A DNA stretch of 64,000 nt from Sphingomonas aurea (GTDB taxonomy: Bacteria; Pseudomonadota; Alphaproteobacteria; Sphingomonadales; Sphingomonadaceae): positions 1 to 64,000 of the forward strand of contig NZ_JAUUDS010000003.1 in assembly GCF_030678875.1 (NCBI RefSeq), written 5' to 3'. The translations under genes were made by a program, and so were the position numbers. Every line of letters starts with the position of its first letter. Position 1 is the first letter of the stretch. This document shows, piece after piece, positions 8,915 to 16,972 of the stretch. The notes below the pieces were generated by a model. That model did not search any database and had not been told where the DNA came from. It worked only from the letters and a program-made list of their open reading frames with translations.

Positions 8915-9675
8915 CGGCCGAGCGCATCCGCTACCTCGACGTCGATTTCGACCTGCTGGAGCAGGATGAGGTACTCGCGCTGCTGGGCGCGCGGGATCCG
9001 GCGGCCCCGTTCGGCTACTGGGTCACCCCCAATGTCGATCACGTCGTTCGCCTGCACCAGGACCGGTCCGACGATCGCGAGGCGGTGTGGGATTCCTATC
9101 GCCACGCGACGTTGAGCAGCTGCGACAGCCGTATCCTGGCGGTGATCGCCCGTCGCTATGGCAAGTACCTGCCAGTGGCGCCGGGCAGCGACATGACGCA
9201 GCTGGTGCTCGACCGGCTATGCCGGCCGGGCGACCGGATCGCGATCGTCGGCGGCACGGCGACGACTGCGGCAAGCCTTGCCGGCCGTTATCCGCAGCTC
9301 GACATCGTGCAGCACCAGCCGCCCATGGGAATGCGCCGCAATCCCGCCGCGATGGACGCCGCCGCCGCCTTCGTCGCGCAGGCGCGGGCGCGGTTCACCT
9401 TCCTTGCGGTCGGCTCGCCGCAGCAGGAGCTGCTGGCGCGGCATGTCCTGCGGCGCGGCGACGCAGTGGGCATGGGCCTGTGCATCGGCGCCGCGATCGA
9501 GTTCGTCGTGGGCGAGAGCCGGCGTGCGCCCCGAGTGGTGCAGCGCATGCACCTGGAATGGGCGTTTCGACTGATGGCGGATCCGGTCCGCCTGTGGAAA
9601 CGCTATCTTGTCACCGGGCCGCGCATCTTCGCGCTGGCGCGGGCGGAAGGACGGCGCGACCCGCCCGGTACCTGA
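8911..9675 (+). CDS. WecB/TagA/CpsF family glycosyltransferase (GT26)
   Basis: A 254-residue GT26 transferase starting at a GTG that overlaps the TPR gene stop. Conserved family features are visible: TPNVDHVV near residue 40, IAIVGGT near 110, LAVGSPQQE near 167, and a C-terminal block GAAIEFVVGESRRAPRVVQR followed by WAFRL and RLWKRYL, which in this family binds the membrane. Members transfer a sugar such as ManNAcA, glucose or N-acetylmannosamine to a lipid-linked acceptor early in polymer assembly. The coupling to the TPR lipoprotein gene points to the same polysaccharide. The sugar cannot be named. Confidence 0.88.
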   Translation: MTAERIRYLDVDFDLLEQDEVLALLGARDPAAPFGYWVTPNVDHVVRLHQDRSDDREAVWDSYRHATLSSCDSRILAVIARRYGKYLPVAPGSDMTQLVLDRLCRPGDRIAIVGGTATTAASLAGRYPQLDIVQHQPPMGMRRNPAAMDAAAAFVAQARARFTFLAVGSPQQELLARHVLRRGDAVGMGLCIGAAIEFVVGESRRAPRVVQRMHLEWAFRLMADPVRLWKRYLVTGPRIFALARAEGRRDPPGT

Positions 9676-9707
9676 TCGGCACCGGATGGGCGCACCCGGT
9701 CGATCAG
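9672..9707. terminator. Imperfect inverted repeat between convergent genes
   Basis: CTGATCG near 9672 and CGATCAG near 9707 form the outer part of an imperfect hairpin, with CCGG pairs inside. It overlaps the stop codons of the GT26 gene (plus) and the EpsD gene (minus), a position where it could end transcription from both sides. There is no T-run, so the call is tentative. Confidence 0.3.
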
Positions 9708-10546
9708 CTCTTCGCCTTGCCTGCCGCTGCCGCATCGGCCTTGGGCGCGAAGCCCGGCTGGTAGTCGATCTTCGCCGCGTCGCGCGCCTGCTTGATCTGC
9801 TTCTGCGCGATATCGGTGACCGCATTCTTGCGGATCAGCTCGGACGCGATCTGGCGGGCCTGGTCGCCCGCGATCGGTGCATCCTGCTTGCCGCCGACGA
9901 CGCTGACGACGACGTTACCGCCGGTGGCGATCACGAACGGCTCGCCGGCCGGCAGCGAGGTGACCTGCTTCAGCAGTTCGGGCGGGGTTGCGACGGAGTC
10001 GAGCTTGCCCTGCTGGCGCTGGAACTGGATGTTCATGGTCTGCAGCCGCTTGGCCACCGCATCCAGGCTGTGATCGGCCTCGAACGCCTTCAGACGGTTG
10101 CGGTCCTGCGGCATCGGGAAAATGATCTGGTCGAGCGCGTAGATCGCACGGCCACCGAACATCTGCGGGTTCTGCGCGATGAAGCGGTCGATCTCAGCCG
10201 CGCCGGGCGTCGACACGTTTTTGGTGACCTGTTGGCCCAGCATCTCGATCAGCACCTGATCGTCCATGCGGCGCTCGCGCTGCAGGAAGTCGGGATCCTT
10301 GTCGATCCCGCGCTCGCGCGCCTGCTGCACCAGCAGCTTGCGGTTGATGAGGTTCTGGAGCGCTTGGGCGCGGACAACGTCCTTGTCGGCGCCCTGCGGG
10401 GCGTTCTTCAGCTCGCCGTTCAGCTCGGACAGCGAGATCTCCTCACCATTGACCACCGCCACGACCTGGCCGGTGGCCGAGCGCTTGCAGCCGGCGACGG
10501 CGATTGCCGTTGCCATCAGCAGGATCGTTAATGATTTTGATCGCAT
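9704..10546 (-). CDS. epsD: EpsD-type peptidyl-prolyl cis-trans isomerase lipoprotein
   Basis: A 280-residue protein with a lipoprotein signal ending in AVAGC (Cys 20) and a SurA-like N-terminal domain (VVAVVNGEEISLSELNGEL). That domain is followed by helices rich in Arg, Gln and Asp (NLINRKLLVQQARERG) and a parvulin-like C-terminal part. Such SurA/PpiC-like proteins named EpsD recur in exosortase-linked exopolysaccharide loci and probably fold or assemble outer-membrane components such as the barrel encoded at 5.2-6.5 kb. It is convergent with the GT26 gene and divergent from the small accessory gene at 10649. Confidence 0.82.
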   Translation of the reverse strand: MRSKSLTILLMATAIAVAGCKRSATGQVVAVVNGEEISLSELNGELKNAPQGADKDVVRAQALQNLINRKLLVQQARERGIDKDPDFLQRERRMDDQVLIEMLGQQVTKNVSTPGAAEIDRFIAQNPQMFGGRAIYALDQIIFPMPQDRNRLKAFEADHSLDAVAKRLQTMNIQFQRQQGKLDSVATPPELLKQVTSLPAGEPFVIATGGNVVVSVVGGKQDAPIAGDQARQIASELIRKNAVTDIAQKQIKQARDAAKIDYQPGFAPKADAAAAGKAKS

Positions 10547-10584
10547 AACTGTCTTTCACTCCTAACCAACGTCGATTACCGGGA

Positions 10585-10612
10585 GCAGGGCCGATGATAT
10601 GCAGGGCCCTGC
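10585..10612. promoter_or_regulatory. Palindrome and direct half-site between epsD and accessory gene
   Basis: A perfect 12-base palindrome GCAGGGCCCTGC occupies 10601-10612. A copy of its first eight bases, GCAGGGCC, lies at 10585-10592, exactly 16 bases earlier. Both lie in the 102-base divergent space between epsD and the accessory gene. This arrangement would suit a dimeric regulator, but no function is demonstrated. Confidence 0.35.
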
Positions 10613-10648
10613 GACGAAACTTTGCGGCAGCTTTAAAGGAAACGCGTG

Positions 10649-10891
10649 ATGGAGACTATCTACGATTGGATCACGGTGGCCTTCTTCGCGGGATTGGTCG
10701 TACTGCTGCTCCAGCGGTCGGTCGGGCCGGAGGAGAAGCAGGATTCGATGCTTCACTATATCGTTCCGGCCGGTGGCTGCGCCGTGACCAACTATCTGGG
10801 CAACAATGGTTACGATATCTTCGCTGTGCTCGTATTTGTCGGGATCATCGCCTACACCGTCTATTTTCTGAAGCCGTTCGCGCGCGCCTGA
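10649..10891 (+). CDS. Small membrane protein, exosortase V accessory type
   Basis: An 80-residue protein starting METIYDWITVAFFAG. The ATG at 10649 has AAAGGA eight bases upstream; a GTG one codon earlier is also possible. Two hydrophobic helices flank a short loop, with GGCAVTNYLGNNGYD in the middle and LKPF near the end. Small proteins of this pattern occur beside exosortase V in sphingomonads and are called XrtV sorting-system accessory proteins; this is from memory of the family. Its place between epsD and the epsI/exosortase pair fits. The molecular role is unknown. Confidence 0.72.
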   Translation: METIYDWITVAFFAGLVVLLLQRSVGPEEKQDSMLHYIVPAGGCAVTNYLGNNGYDIFAVLVFVGIIAYTVYFLKPFARA

Positions 10892-10925
10892 CCGTCGACG
10901 GGCGGCGCAGCGCCGCCCGATCGCT

Positions 10926-11681
10926 TCAGTGCGGACCGATCAACATGGTCCGCCCGGCGCGCCCCGCCGTCGCGACCATGTCGCGCACGAAGTCGGACAA
11001 TATGTTCAATCCCTGCTCGCGGTCGTTGCCGATCACCGACACGCGTGCCAGCAGCCCGTCGGGGATGAAGCCCTGCAGATTGGCCTTCGCCATCTCCAGC
11101 CGCTGGTCGAACCAGCGGATCGGCATCGAGCCGCCGACGCGCGTCCAGTAGAGAATATACTCGCGCCGCGCACCGCGATCGGCGGTCAGGAAACGGCAGG
11201 GAATGACAAAATCGTCGTTGATCCGAACCTCGGCAGCGACGTTTTCCAGGATGGAGAAGCCGGCCGCCGGATAGCAGACCTCGGGCCGATGGACCTGCAA
11301 CCGCCCCTCCTGCACGCTGCTATAGGCCAGCACCATCATGACCGGCCCTACCTCGCCACCGCTCACCGCCTTGCTGTAGTTGCGGGTGAGCAGCTGCTCG
11401 TAGAGCGTGCGCGACAGCTGGTCCTCGGGCGGCAGGACCAGCCCGGATTCGGACAGGTAGCGCCACGGCCCCAGCTTGTGCGGGAACAGCCGGTCGAAGC
11501 TGGCGTCGGTCAGCCGCGGCACGCTGCGCCGCGGAACGTACAGTTCGGACAGCGCAACCGTGCCGGCCACGGTCAGCCCGATCAGCAGCTTGCGCCGCGA
11601 CAGCGGATCAGAGCCGCGCTCCGTGCCGGTCGGCACGCCGGTGCCGAGATCCGCACCCGGGGTGATGCCCGTCGCGCTCAT
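10926..11681 (-). CDS. epsI: EpsI family protein, exosortase V-associated
   Basis: About 251 residues from the ATG at 11681, which overlaps the exosortase stop as ATGA; an ATG 12 bases upstream is possible. A twin-arginine-like N-terminus (SRRKLLIGLTVAGTVAL) precedes the conserved EpsI domain, including HKLGPWRYL, a central motif VQEGRLQVHRPEVCYPAAGF and YWTRVGG. EpsI proteins accompany exosortases either as separate proteins or fused to them; this one is separate. They are periplasmic and thought to assist sorting or polymer modification, but no biochemical activity is established. The overlap shows it is made together with the exosortase. Confidence 0.87.
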   Translation of the reverse strand: MSATGITPGADLGTGVPTGTERGSDPLSRRKLLIGLTVAGTVALSELYVPRRSVPRLTDASFDRLFPHKLGPWRYLSESGLVLPPEDQLSRTLYEQLLTRNYSKAVSGGEVGPVMMVLAYSSVQEGRLQVHRPEVCYPAAGFSILENVAAEVRINDDFVIPCRFLTADRGARREYILYWTRVGGSMPIRWFDQRLEMAKANLQGFIPDGLLARVSVIGNDREQGLNILSDFVRDMVATAGRAGRTMLIGPH

Positions 11682-12664
11682 GCCGTCATCCATCCCATGC
11701 GTTGGCCGATCACCGTGAAGATCTTGTCGATCAGGAAGATCGTCAGCACCGCGGCGACGAACATGAACAGGCCCGCCGCCTCGTGCAGGAAGCCCTGCGC
11801 CACCGCTTCACCGGCATAATAGGTAAGCAGCACCAGGATCAGCACCCGCAGGAAGTTGGCGAAGACCGCGATCGGAAAGATCAGCGCGACCAGCAGCAGC
11901 GTGTACCGCCAGCTCGCATTGTGACGCAGATAGACATAGAAACTGCCGATCGCCGTCAGGCTGATGAGCGAGTTGAGCCCCGCACAGGCCGCCGCGATCA
12001 GCAGCTCGAACTGGCCGATATAGATGCTGACGCCCGATGTCGCGACCGGGTAGCCGAGCGCGCCGAGCAGCCCTACCACCGTCTTGGAGATGTACAGCTT
12101 CACCGGCTGCGTCGCGATGTCGACCAGGGTGTCGGGGATCGGGATCAGGAACAGCGAGTAGAGGATCGGGAACCACAGCACCGCCAGCACCCGCTTGCCG
12201 CCGACCGCATAGAGCACCGCGACCAGCGACAGATAGGCGGCAAGCCCACGCACCTCGAGCAGGCCGGTGATCCGCGCCGCAGCGTAGAGGATCAATCCGG
12301 GCGCCAGCGCAACGACGGCGCGCCAGGCCGGCGGCGCCTGCATCGCGGCGGCGGCCTGCTTGGCGCTCAGCGCGAATAGCCAGATGGCGGTGGCGAACAC
12401 GATCGGCGCATGCGCGGCCTGATCCGTGCCCCAGCCGCGCGCCGCCAGATCGATCAGGGTCGGCGCCGCCAATGCGGCGATGCCCAGCCAGAAGATCGGC
12501 GCCCTGCGGAACGCCGCCCAGGCGCTCTCGGCGGTGACCAGCCAAGGGTTGCGCGGGGACGTCCCCTCTGCCGCGGCGGTGCCATTCGGGGCCGGACCGT
12601 TCGCCGGTGACGCCGGCCAGTCTGGTTCAGGCGTCGAGTTGGAAGATGACACGCTTAGATCCAT
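11678..12664 (-). CDS. xrtV: Exosortase V (XrtV)
   Basis: A 328-residue inner-membrane cysteine protease/transpeptidase-like enzyme with about eight helices. The three catalytic residues of exosortases are visible: Cys 227 in AAACAGLNSL, Arg 273 in FANFLRVLILVLL, and His 294 in GFLHEAAGLFMF. The ATG at 12664 was preferred over an upstream TTG because GGAAG lies about 15 bases before it and the extra eight residues look non-conserved. Exosortases recognise a C-terminal PEP-CTERM-like tag, cut it and probably attach the protein to a surface glycan. The XrtV subclass is inferred from the sphingomonad-type neighbours (small accessory protein, separate EpsI). No tagged substrate is encoded in the window. 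Confidence 0.9.
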   Translation of the reverse strand: MDLSVSSSNSTPEPDWPASPANGPAPNGTAAAEGTSPRNPWLVTAESAWAAFRRAPIFWLGIAALAAPTLIDLAARGWGTDQAAHAPIVFATAIWLFALSAKQAAAAMQAPPAWRAVVALAPGLILYAAARITGLLEVRGLAAYLSLVAVLYAVGGKRVLAVLWFPILYSLFLIPIPDTLVDIATQPVKLYISKTVVGLLGALGYPVATSGVSIYIGQFELLIAAACAGLNSLISLTAIGSFYVYLRHNASWRYTLLLVALIFPIAVFANFLRVLILVLLTYYAGEAVAQGFLHEAAGLFMFVAAVLTIFLIDKIFTVIGQRMGWMTA

Positions 12665-12901
12665 GATGGCGGCACGCCTAGCTTCCAAAGGTTAAGGGGC
12701 CACAAAGGTCGTCGTCGACCACCAGCACCTTGCGGACCGCGACGGTCCTGCCGGGTCGGCCATCCTCTCGACGCTGTCGTCCTACCGGTCATCCCCAGTT
12801 TTGGCAATGTCGCCACTCGGCAGCGATGCAACTTCCGTGGCCATTACGCGTTGCGGGCGCCCGCCGACAATGTCACAGGCGAACGCAGGGAGGCATTCAC
12901 C

Positions 12902-12958
12902 ATGCGACAGGAGATGCGGTTCACCCGCGACCGCCGGGCCAGGGTCGCGATCGCGTGA
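12902..12958 (+). CDS. Possible 18-residue leader ORF coupled to the next gene
   Basis: ATG at 12902 has a very strong ribosome site (AGGGAGG at 12887-12893, eight bases upstream). The frame encodes MRQEMRFTRDRRARVAIA and stops with a TGA at 12956-12958 that overlaps the GTG of the next gene as GTGA. It is either a translated leader that feeds ribosomes to the downstream gene, or the true 5' end of that gene displaced by a one-base frameshift. The following protein continues with a similar Arg/Ala-rich character. Confidence 0.4.
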   Translation: MRQEMRFTRDRRARVAIA

Positions 12959-13812
12959 GCGAGCGGACACCGGCTGCACGCGCCCGGCGTCGGCGGCGCA
13001 TCGGCGGGGCGCTGGCTGCCTGGGGCATCCTGGCCAGCCTGTTCCTCCTCTGGCAGACCCTCACCTATCGCGGGCTGATGGCGCTGGCCGCGGAGTGGCA
13101 GTTCAACACCTTCGGCCGCTACTATCCGTCGCTGACCTATGTGCTGCTCGCTGTCGTGATCGCGTCGCCGGTGCTGTGGCTGTTGCGGCGCGATCCGCGC
13201 GAGGACGAGGATCTCCCCGATCTTCCGGGCCTGTTCTTCATCCGCAGCATCCTGGGCGTCGGGGTCGGTTGCCTGCTGGTGTGCCTGGTCGTGCTGATCG
13301 CGATGACCAGTCTGCCCGGCGACACTGGCCCGGTCGAGCGGATCGTGCTGGGCTCGCCGACCGCCGCCCGCGTGCCGCGAACCGGCCCGACCATCCTTGT
13401 CGGCAGCGTGGTGCGCGACCGCACCGCCGGGCTGAACCAGGAGCTGCTGGTCGCGCGCCGGACGATGCGGTTCGCGCCGATGCTGACGCCGGGCGCCGCG
13501 CCGCAATCGGTCCGCTTCTTCGTCGAGATCGGCCCCAACGAGGAGGCCGCGACGCTGCGGCCCGATGGCCTGCGCGAGGGTATCCTGCGCCAGGGCGGCC
13601 TGCCGGGGGAGCTGGAGAAGCTGTTCGGTTACGCAGGCTATGACCTGACCACGCCCTATTACACGCTGTTCGCCACGCGAGCCGGACTGCAATGGCCGTA
13701 CCGCGTCGCCGCGATCCAGCTGGCGATCGTCGGGCTGGTCTGCCTTATCGCGGCCGGTCTGCTTCACCTGCGCCGCGAACGGCTGCGGCGGCGCCTGCGC
13801 GAAGCACGGTAA
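12955..13812 (+). CDS. Membrane protein of unknown function next to the exosortase
   Basis: About 285 residues from a GTG at 12955. There is an Arg-rich N-terminus, one helix near residues 15-35, further helices near 65-80 and 95-115, and a last helix near 250-270 followed by a basic tail rich in Arg. The region between residues about 120 and 240 is probably outside the cytoplasm (GPTILVGSVVRDRTAGLN, VRFFVEIGPNEEAATL). No family was recognised. It is divergent from exosortase V. The start is uncertain because its own ribosome site is weak while a short ORF overlapping it has a strong one. A polysaccharide role is only a guess from position. Confidence 0.7.
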   Translation: MSERTPAARARRRRRIGGALAAWGILASLFLLWQTLTYRGLMALAAEWQFNTFGRYYPSLTYVLLAVVIASPVLWLLRRDPREDEDLPDLPGLFFIRSILGVGVGCLLVCLVVLIAMTSLPGDTGPVERIVLGSPTAARVPRTGPTILVGSVVRDRTAGLNQELLVARRTMRFAPMLTPGAAPQSVRFFVEIGPNEEAATLRPDGLREGILRQGGLPGELEKLFGYAGYDLTTPYYTLFATRAGLQWPYRVAAIQLAIVGLVCLIAAGLLHLRRERLRRRLREAR

Positions 13813-13873
13813 ACGCTCTCTAAACCGTCTGAGACCGGGTGTTTATTTACTTTCGACCGGCATTTTCCCGGTC

Positions 13874-14395
13874 ATGCTCTCGTCCATGTCCTACAAGTCG
13901 CTGTCGATCGCGGTCGCTGCACTGGGCTTCACCAACATCGCGCCGCCCGATGGCGGCGCGCGTGGACCCGCGAGCCAGCTGGCGGTGGTGCGCCCGGTCG
14001 CCGCGCCGGTCGACCTCGCCGCATCGGGCCGCTCGCTGACGCTGACCAAGGCGTCGGACGGGCTGTTCTACGTAACCGCGGCGGTCAACGACGTGCCGGT
14101 GCGTTTCGTCGTCGACACCGGCGCGAACGTGGTCGTCCTCACCCGCCGCGACGCGCAGGCGGTCGGCGTCACCACGACGCGCGGCACCGGGCAGACGCTG
14201 CGCACCGCTGGCGGGCGACAGGCGATGCGCTGGACCAGCATCGAGCGGCTGAAGATCGCCGGCCACACCGTCGACAATACCGACGCAGTGGTGGTCGCCG
14301 ACAACGGCCCGCCCCACTCGCTGCTGGGCCAGTCAGCGCTGGCCCGCTTCCGCTCGGTCACGCTGCGCGGCGACCGGCTGGACCTGCAGCTCTAG
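13874..14395 (+). CDS. Retropepsin-like aspartic protease, single domain
   Basis: A 173-residue protein with a hydrophobic N-terminus (export signal or anchor) and one retropepsin-like domain. The active-site motif VVDTGA has Asp at residue 81, and the later LLGQSALARF motif corresponds to the flap-distal conserved Leu-Gly segment of the TIGR02281-type clan AA proteases. Such proteins act as homodimers, each subunit giving one aspartate. The substrate is unknown; location is probably periplasmic. An ATG four codons in (13886) is an alternative start. It is convergent with the phosphoesterase gene, with 13 bases between the stops. Confidence 0.82.
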   Translation: MLSSMSYKSLSIAVAALGFTNIAPPDGGARGPASQLAVVRPVAAPVDLAASGRSLTLTKASDGLFYVTAAVNDVPVRFVVDTGANVVVLTRRDAQAVGVTTTRGTGQTLRTAGGRQAMRWTSIERLKIAGHTVDNTDAVVVADNGPPHSLLGQSALARFRSVTLRGDRLDLQL

Positions 14396-14408
14396 GCGGC
14401 GGGCAGCT

Positions 14409-15071
14409 CTAGGCGGCGAGCGGAAACCGGAGCAGCCGGTCCTCGACCGGAACCCAGGCCTGCCCCGTCCCACCCATCGCCCGCACGATCGCCGGGTGAT
14501 GCGCGTCGAGCCCGCCGGTCAGTGCCCCGAACGCCGGCAGGATGATCTTCGTCGCACCGCCGACGAAGCAGCGCCGCGCGACCTGCCGCCCACGCACCCG
14601 GACGCGCAGCTTGGGATGGAAATGGCCCGACAATTCGGGGCGCGGCTCGGCCGGATCGGCTTCGTGGCGGAACACGATGCCCTCCACCTCCGCCTCGTCG
14701 GCGACCTCGCCGCCGCAGCGGTCGAGGATCGCGCGATCATGGTTGCCGGTGATCCAGGTCCAGCGCAGCCGCCCGGTCAGCGCCGTCAGCATCGCCTGCG
14801 CCTCGACCGGCAGGCGGTCGCACCCTTCGATGTCGTGGAACGAGTCGCCCAGGCACCAGATCTCGCGCGCCGCCGTTTGTTCCGTCACCGCGGTCAGCGC
14901 GGCGAGCGTCGCCAGCGAATCATAGGGCGGCAGCAGCTGCCCTCGCGCGGCGAACCAGCTGCCCTTTTCCAGATGCAGGTCCGCGACCAGCAACGCGGCG
15001 CGCGCGGGCCAGAACAGCGCGCCCTCCGACAGCGCCAGGAAATCATGTCCGCCGAACGAAAGGGGAACCAT
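14409..15071 (-). CDS. pdeM: Ligase-associated DNA damage response endonuclease PdeM
   Basis: A 220-residue calcineurin-like phosphoesterase. Metal-binding motifs appear in order: VADLHLEKG near residue 30, LGDSFHD near 75, TGNHDR near 113 and SGHFHPKLRV near 150. The family is the PdeM component that accompanies an Lhr-type helicase, an MBL-fold exonuclease and an ATP-dependent ligase. All three partners are encoded within the next 17 kb of this window. The ATG at 15071 was chosen because residues encoded upstream do not look conserved. It is divergent from the small secreted-protein gene at 15181. Confidence 0.85.
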   Translation of the reverse strand: MVPLSFGGHDFLALSEGALFWPARAALLVADLHLEKGSWFAARGQLLPPYDSLATLAALTAVTEQTAAREIWCLGDSFHDIEGCDRLPVEAQAMLTALTGRLRWTWITGNHDRAILDRCGGEVADEAEVEGIVFRHEADPAEPRPELSGHFHPKLRVRVRGRQVARRCFVGGATKIILPAFGALTGGLDAHHPAIVRAMGGTGQAWVPVEDRLLRFPLAA

Positions 15072-15180
15072 GGCGTCGCCATGACGCGAACCGGCTCCGG
15101 CCGCAAGCGTCGCTTTGCGATAGGCGGACGAGACGAATCCTGCCAACGGTGAACCGAACGCCATCGCAAGGACCGCCGAC

Positions 15181-15534
15181 ATGCCCCTGACCCTGTTGAT
15201 CGCCGCCACGCTGGCCCAGGCCGCCGCCCCCGCTGCCCGCCTGACGCCGGAACAGGCCGACGCGCGCTGCGTCGTGATCCTGGGCTTCATCAACCAGCAG
15301 CCGAACCAGACCCCCCAGCGCATCGAGGCGGTGCGGACCGGTACCGCCTATTACATGGGCAAGCTGCGCGGCCGTAACCCGCGCATCGCGCTGGCGCCGA
15401 CGCTCGATGCGGCGGCACAGCTGGCCCAGGCGCAGAAGGTGAATGTCGGGACCGAGAGCCAGCGCTGCGGCCAGGAACTGACCGACATCGCCGCGTCGCA
15501 GAAGCCCGCCGCCCCTACCCCGCGTAAGCCCTGA
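15181..15534 (+). CDS. Small secreted protein of unknown function
   Basis: A 117-residue protein with a short signal peptide (MPLTLLIAATLAQAAA) and two cysteines in the mature part (ARCVVILG and QRCGQEL), which could form a disulfide. Helical, Gln/Ala-rich, and ending in a Pro/Ala/Lys-rich tail. The start has AAGGA eleven bases upstream. The 3' end overlaps that of the convergent M20 peptidase gene by 20 bases. No family recognised; similar small periplasmic proteins are common in sphingomonads. Confidence 0.7.
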   Translation: MPLTLLIAATLAQAAAPAARLTPEQADARCVVILGFINQQPNQTPQRIEAVRTGTAYYMGKLRGRNPRIALAPTLDAAAQLAQAQKVNVGTESQRCGQELTDIAASQKPAAPTPRKP

Positions 15535-16912
15535 CCAGATCGAACAGATAGTCGCGCGATTCGTAGAGCGACTTCACCCGCACCCGCTCGTTCAGGCCGT
15601 GCGCGCCGCTGCCGTCGCGGTCGACGAACAGCCCGGGCAAGCCATAGACCGGGATGCCGATCGCCTGAAGGAAGATGCCGTCGGTGGCGCCGGTCGACAT
15701 GAACGGCGCCATCGGGATACCGGGGAAATGCTTCGCCGCGATCTTCCGCGCGGGCTCCATGATCTTCGGGTCCAGCTTGGGCGGAATCGCCGTCGGGCGC
15801 ACGGGCTGGTTGGCGGTGACGACGACCTTGTCGCCGGCGAGCGTCTTCAGCTGGCCAAGTGTGCCCTCGACGGTCTCGCCGGGAAAGATGCGGCAATTGA
15901 CGTTGGCGGTGGCGCGCTGGGGCAACGCGTTCTCGGCATGGCCTGCCTGCACCAGCGTCGCGACGCAGGTGGTACGCAGCGTCGAGTTGAACGCCTTGTC
16001 GCCGCTGACGATCGCGTCCGCCTCCGCATCGGTCGGGTTCGCCAGCAGGCGGGTGAGCGCGCCCTTCATCGGCTCGGGACTGAGCGACGCGGCAGAGGTG
16101 AAATAGGCGCGGGTCGTGTCGGTGAAACGGACCGGGAAGCGGTACGCCTGCACCGCCTTCAGCGCATCGGCCAGTTCGTAGATCGCGTTCGCCGGCGTCG
16201 GCTGCGAGCTGTGGCCGCCGGGATTGGTGACCTGGAAGGTATAGTTCTGCGCCGCCTTCTCGCCAACCTGCATCACCAGCAGCTGGCGGTTGCCGGCATC
16301 GTCCAGCCGCCCGCCGCCGCCCTCATTCAGTGCGAACTCCGCGGCGACCAGGTCGGGGCGGGTCTTCGCCAGCCACTGCGCGCCGTTCCAGGCGAAGGTC
16401 GTCTCCTCGCCACAGGTCAGCGCCAGCTTGATCGTGCGGCGGGGCCGCGCGTTCTGCTGGCGCAGGCGGATCATCGTGTCGGCCCAGACCGCTGCCTGCG
16501 CCTTGTCGTCGATCGCGCCGCGCGCATAGTAATAGCCGCCCTCCTCGACCAGCTTGAACGGGTCCCGCGCCCAGTCCTCGCGCTTGGCCTCGACCACGTC
16601 GAGATGGGCGAGGAGCAGCATCGGCTTTGCCGCCCTGTCGCGGCCGGGCAGGATGGCGACCAGCCCACCCTCTTTCGGATGCTCCGGCACCGAGAAGGAG
16701 ATCAGGTCGCTGTCGGGATAGCCGGCGGCGCGCAGCCGCGCCTTGATCTGTTCGGCGGCCTGCGTGCAGCTGCCGACCGACAGCGTCGTGTTGGTCTCGA
16801 CCAGTTCCCTGTACAGGTCGAAGAAGGATTTCTGGTCGGCACGGTCCTGCGCGACCGCGGGGGTGGCCGCCATCATCAGGCCACCCGCCACCATCCATCC
16901 GATCCGCGCCAT
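15515..16912 (-). CDS. Secreted M20 family metallopeptidase
   Basis: A 465-residue zinc peptidase with a signal peptide cleaved near AVAQ (residue 22). The metal-binding motif LLLAHLDVVEAKREDW near residue 100, GAIDDKA near 133, the catalytic GEET near 167, and a dimerisation domain with NPGGHSSQP are all present, as is a late HG (GAHGLNE) for the last zinc ligand. M20 enzymes of this kind cleave dipeptides or acylated amino acids. It should be periplasmic. It stands alone, tail to tail with the small secreted-protein gene and 60 bases beyond the stop of the tandem protease gene. Confidence 0.88.
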   Translation of the reverse strand: MARIGWMVAGGLMMAATPAVAQDRADQKSFFDLYRELVETNTTLSVGSCTQAAEQIKARLRAAGYPDSDLISFSVPEHPKEGGLVAILPGRDRAAKPMLLLAHLDVVEAKREDWARDPFKLVEEGGYYYARGAIDDKAQAAVWADTMIRLRQQNARPRRTIKLALTCGEETTFAWNGAQWLAKTRPDLVAAEFALNEGGGGRLDDAGNRQLLVMQVGEKAAQNYTFQVTNPGGHSSQPTPANAIYELADALKAVQAYRFPVRFTDTTRAYFTSAASLSPEPMKGALTRLLANPTDAEADAIVSGDKAFNSTLRTTCVATLVQAGHAENALPQRATANVNCRIFPGETVEGTLGQLKTLAGDKVVVTANQPVRPTAIPPKLDPKIMEPARKIAAKHFPGIPMAPFMSTGATDGIFLQAIGIPVYGLPGLFVDRDGSGAHGLNERVRVKSLYESRDYLFDLVRAYAG

Positions 16913-16972
16913 ATTCCGTCCCCCGTCAAATCGCAGCGAGTAGAGCCGCTCGACGGCGCTGGCGCAAGCCGT

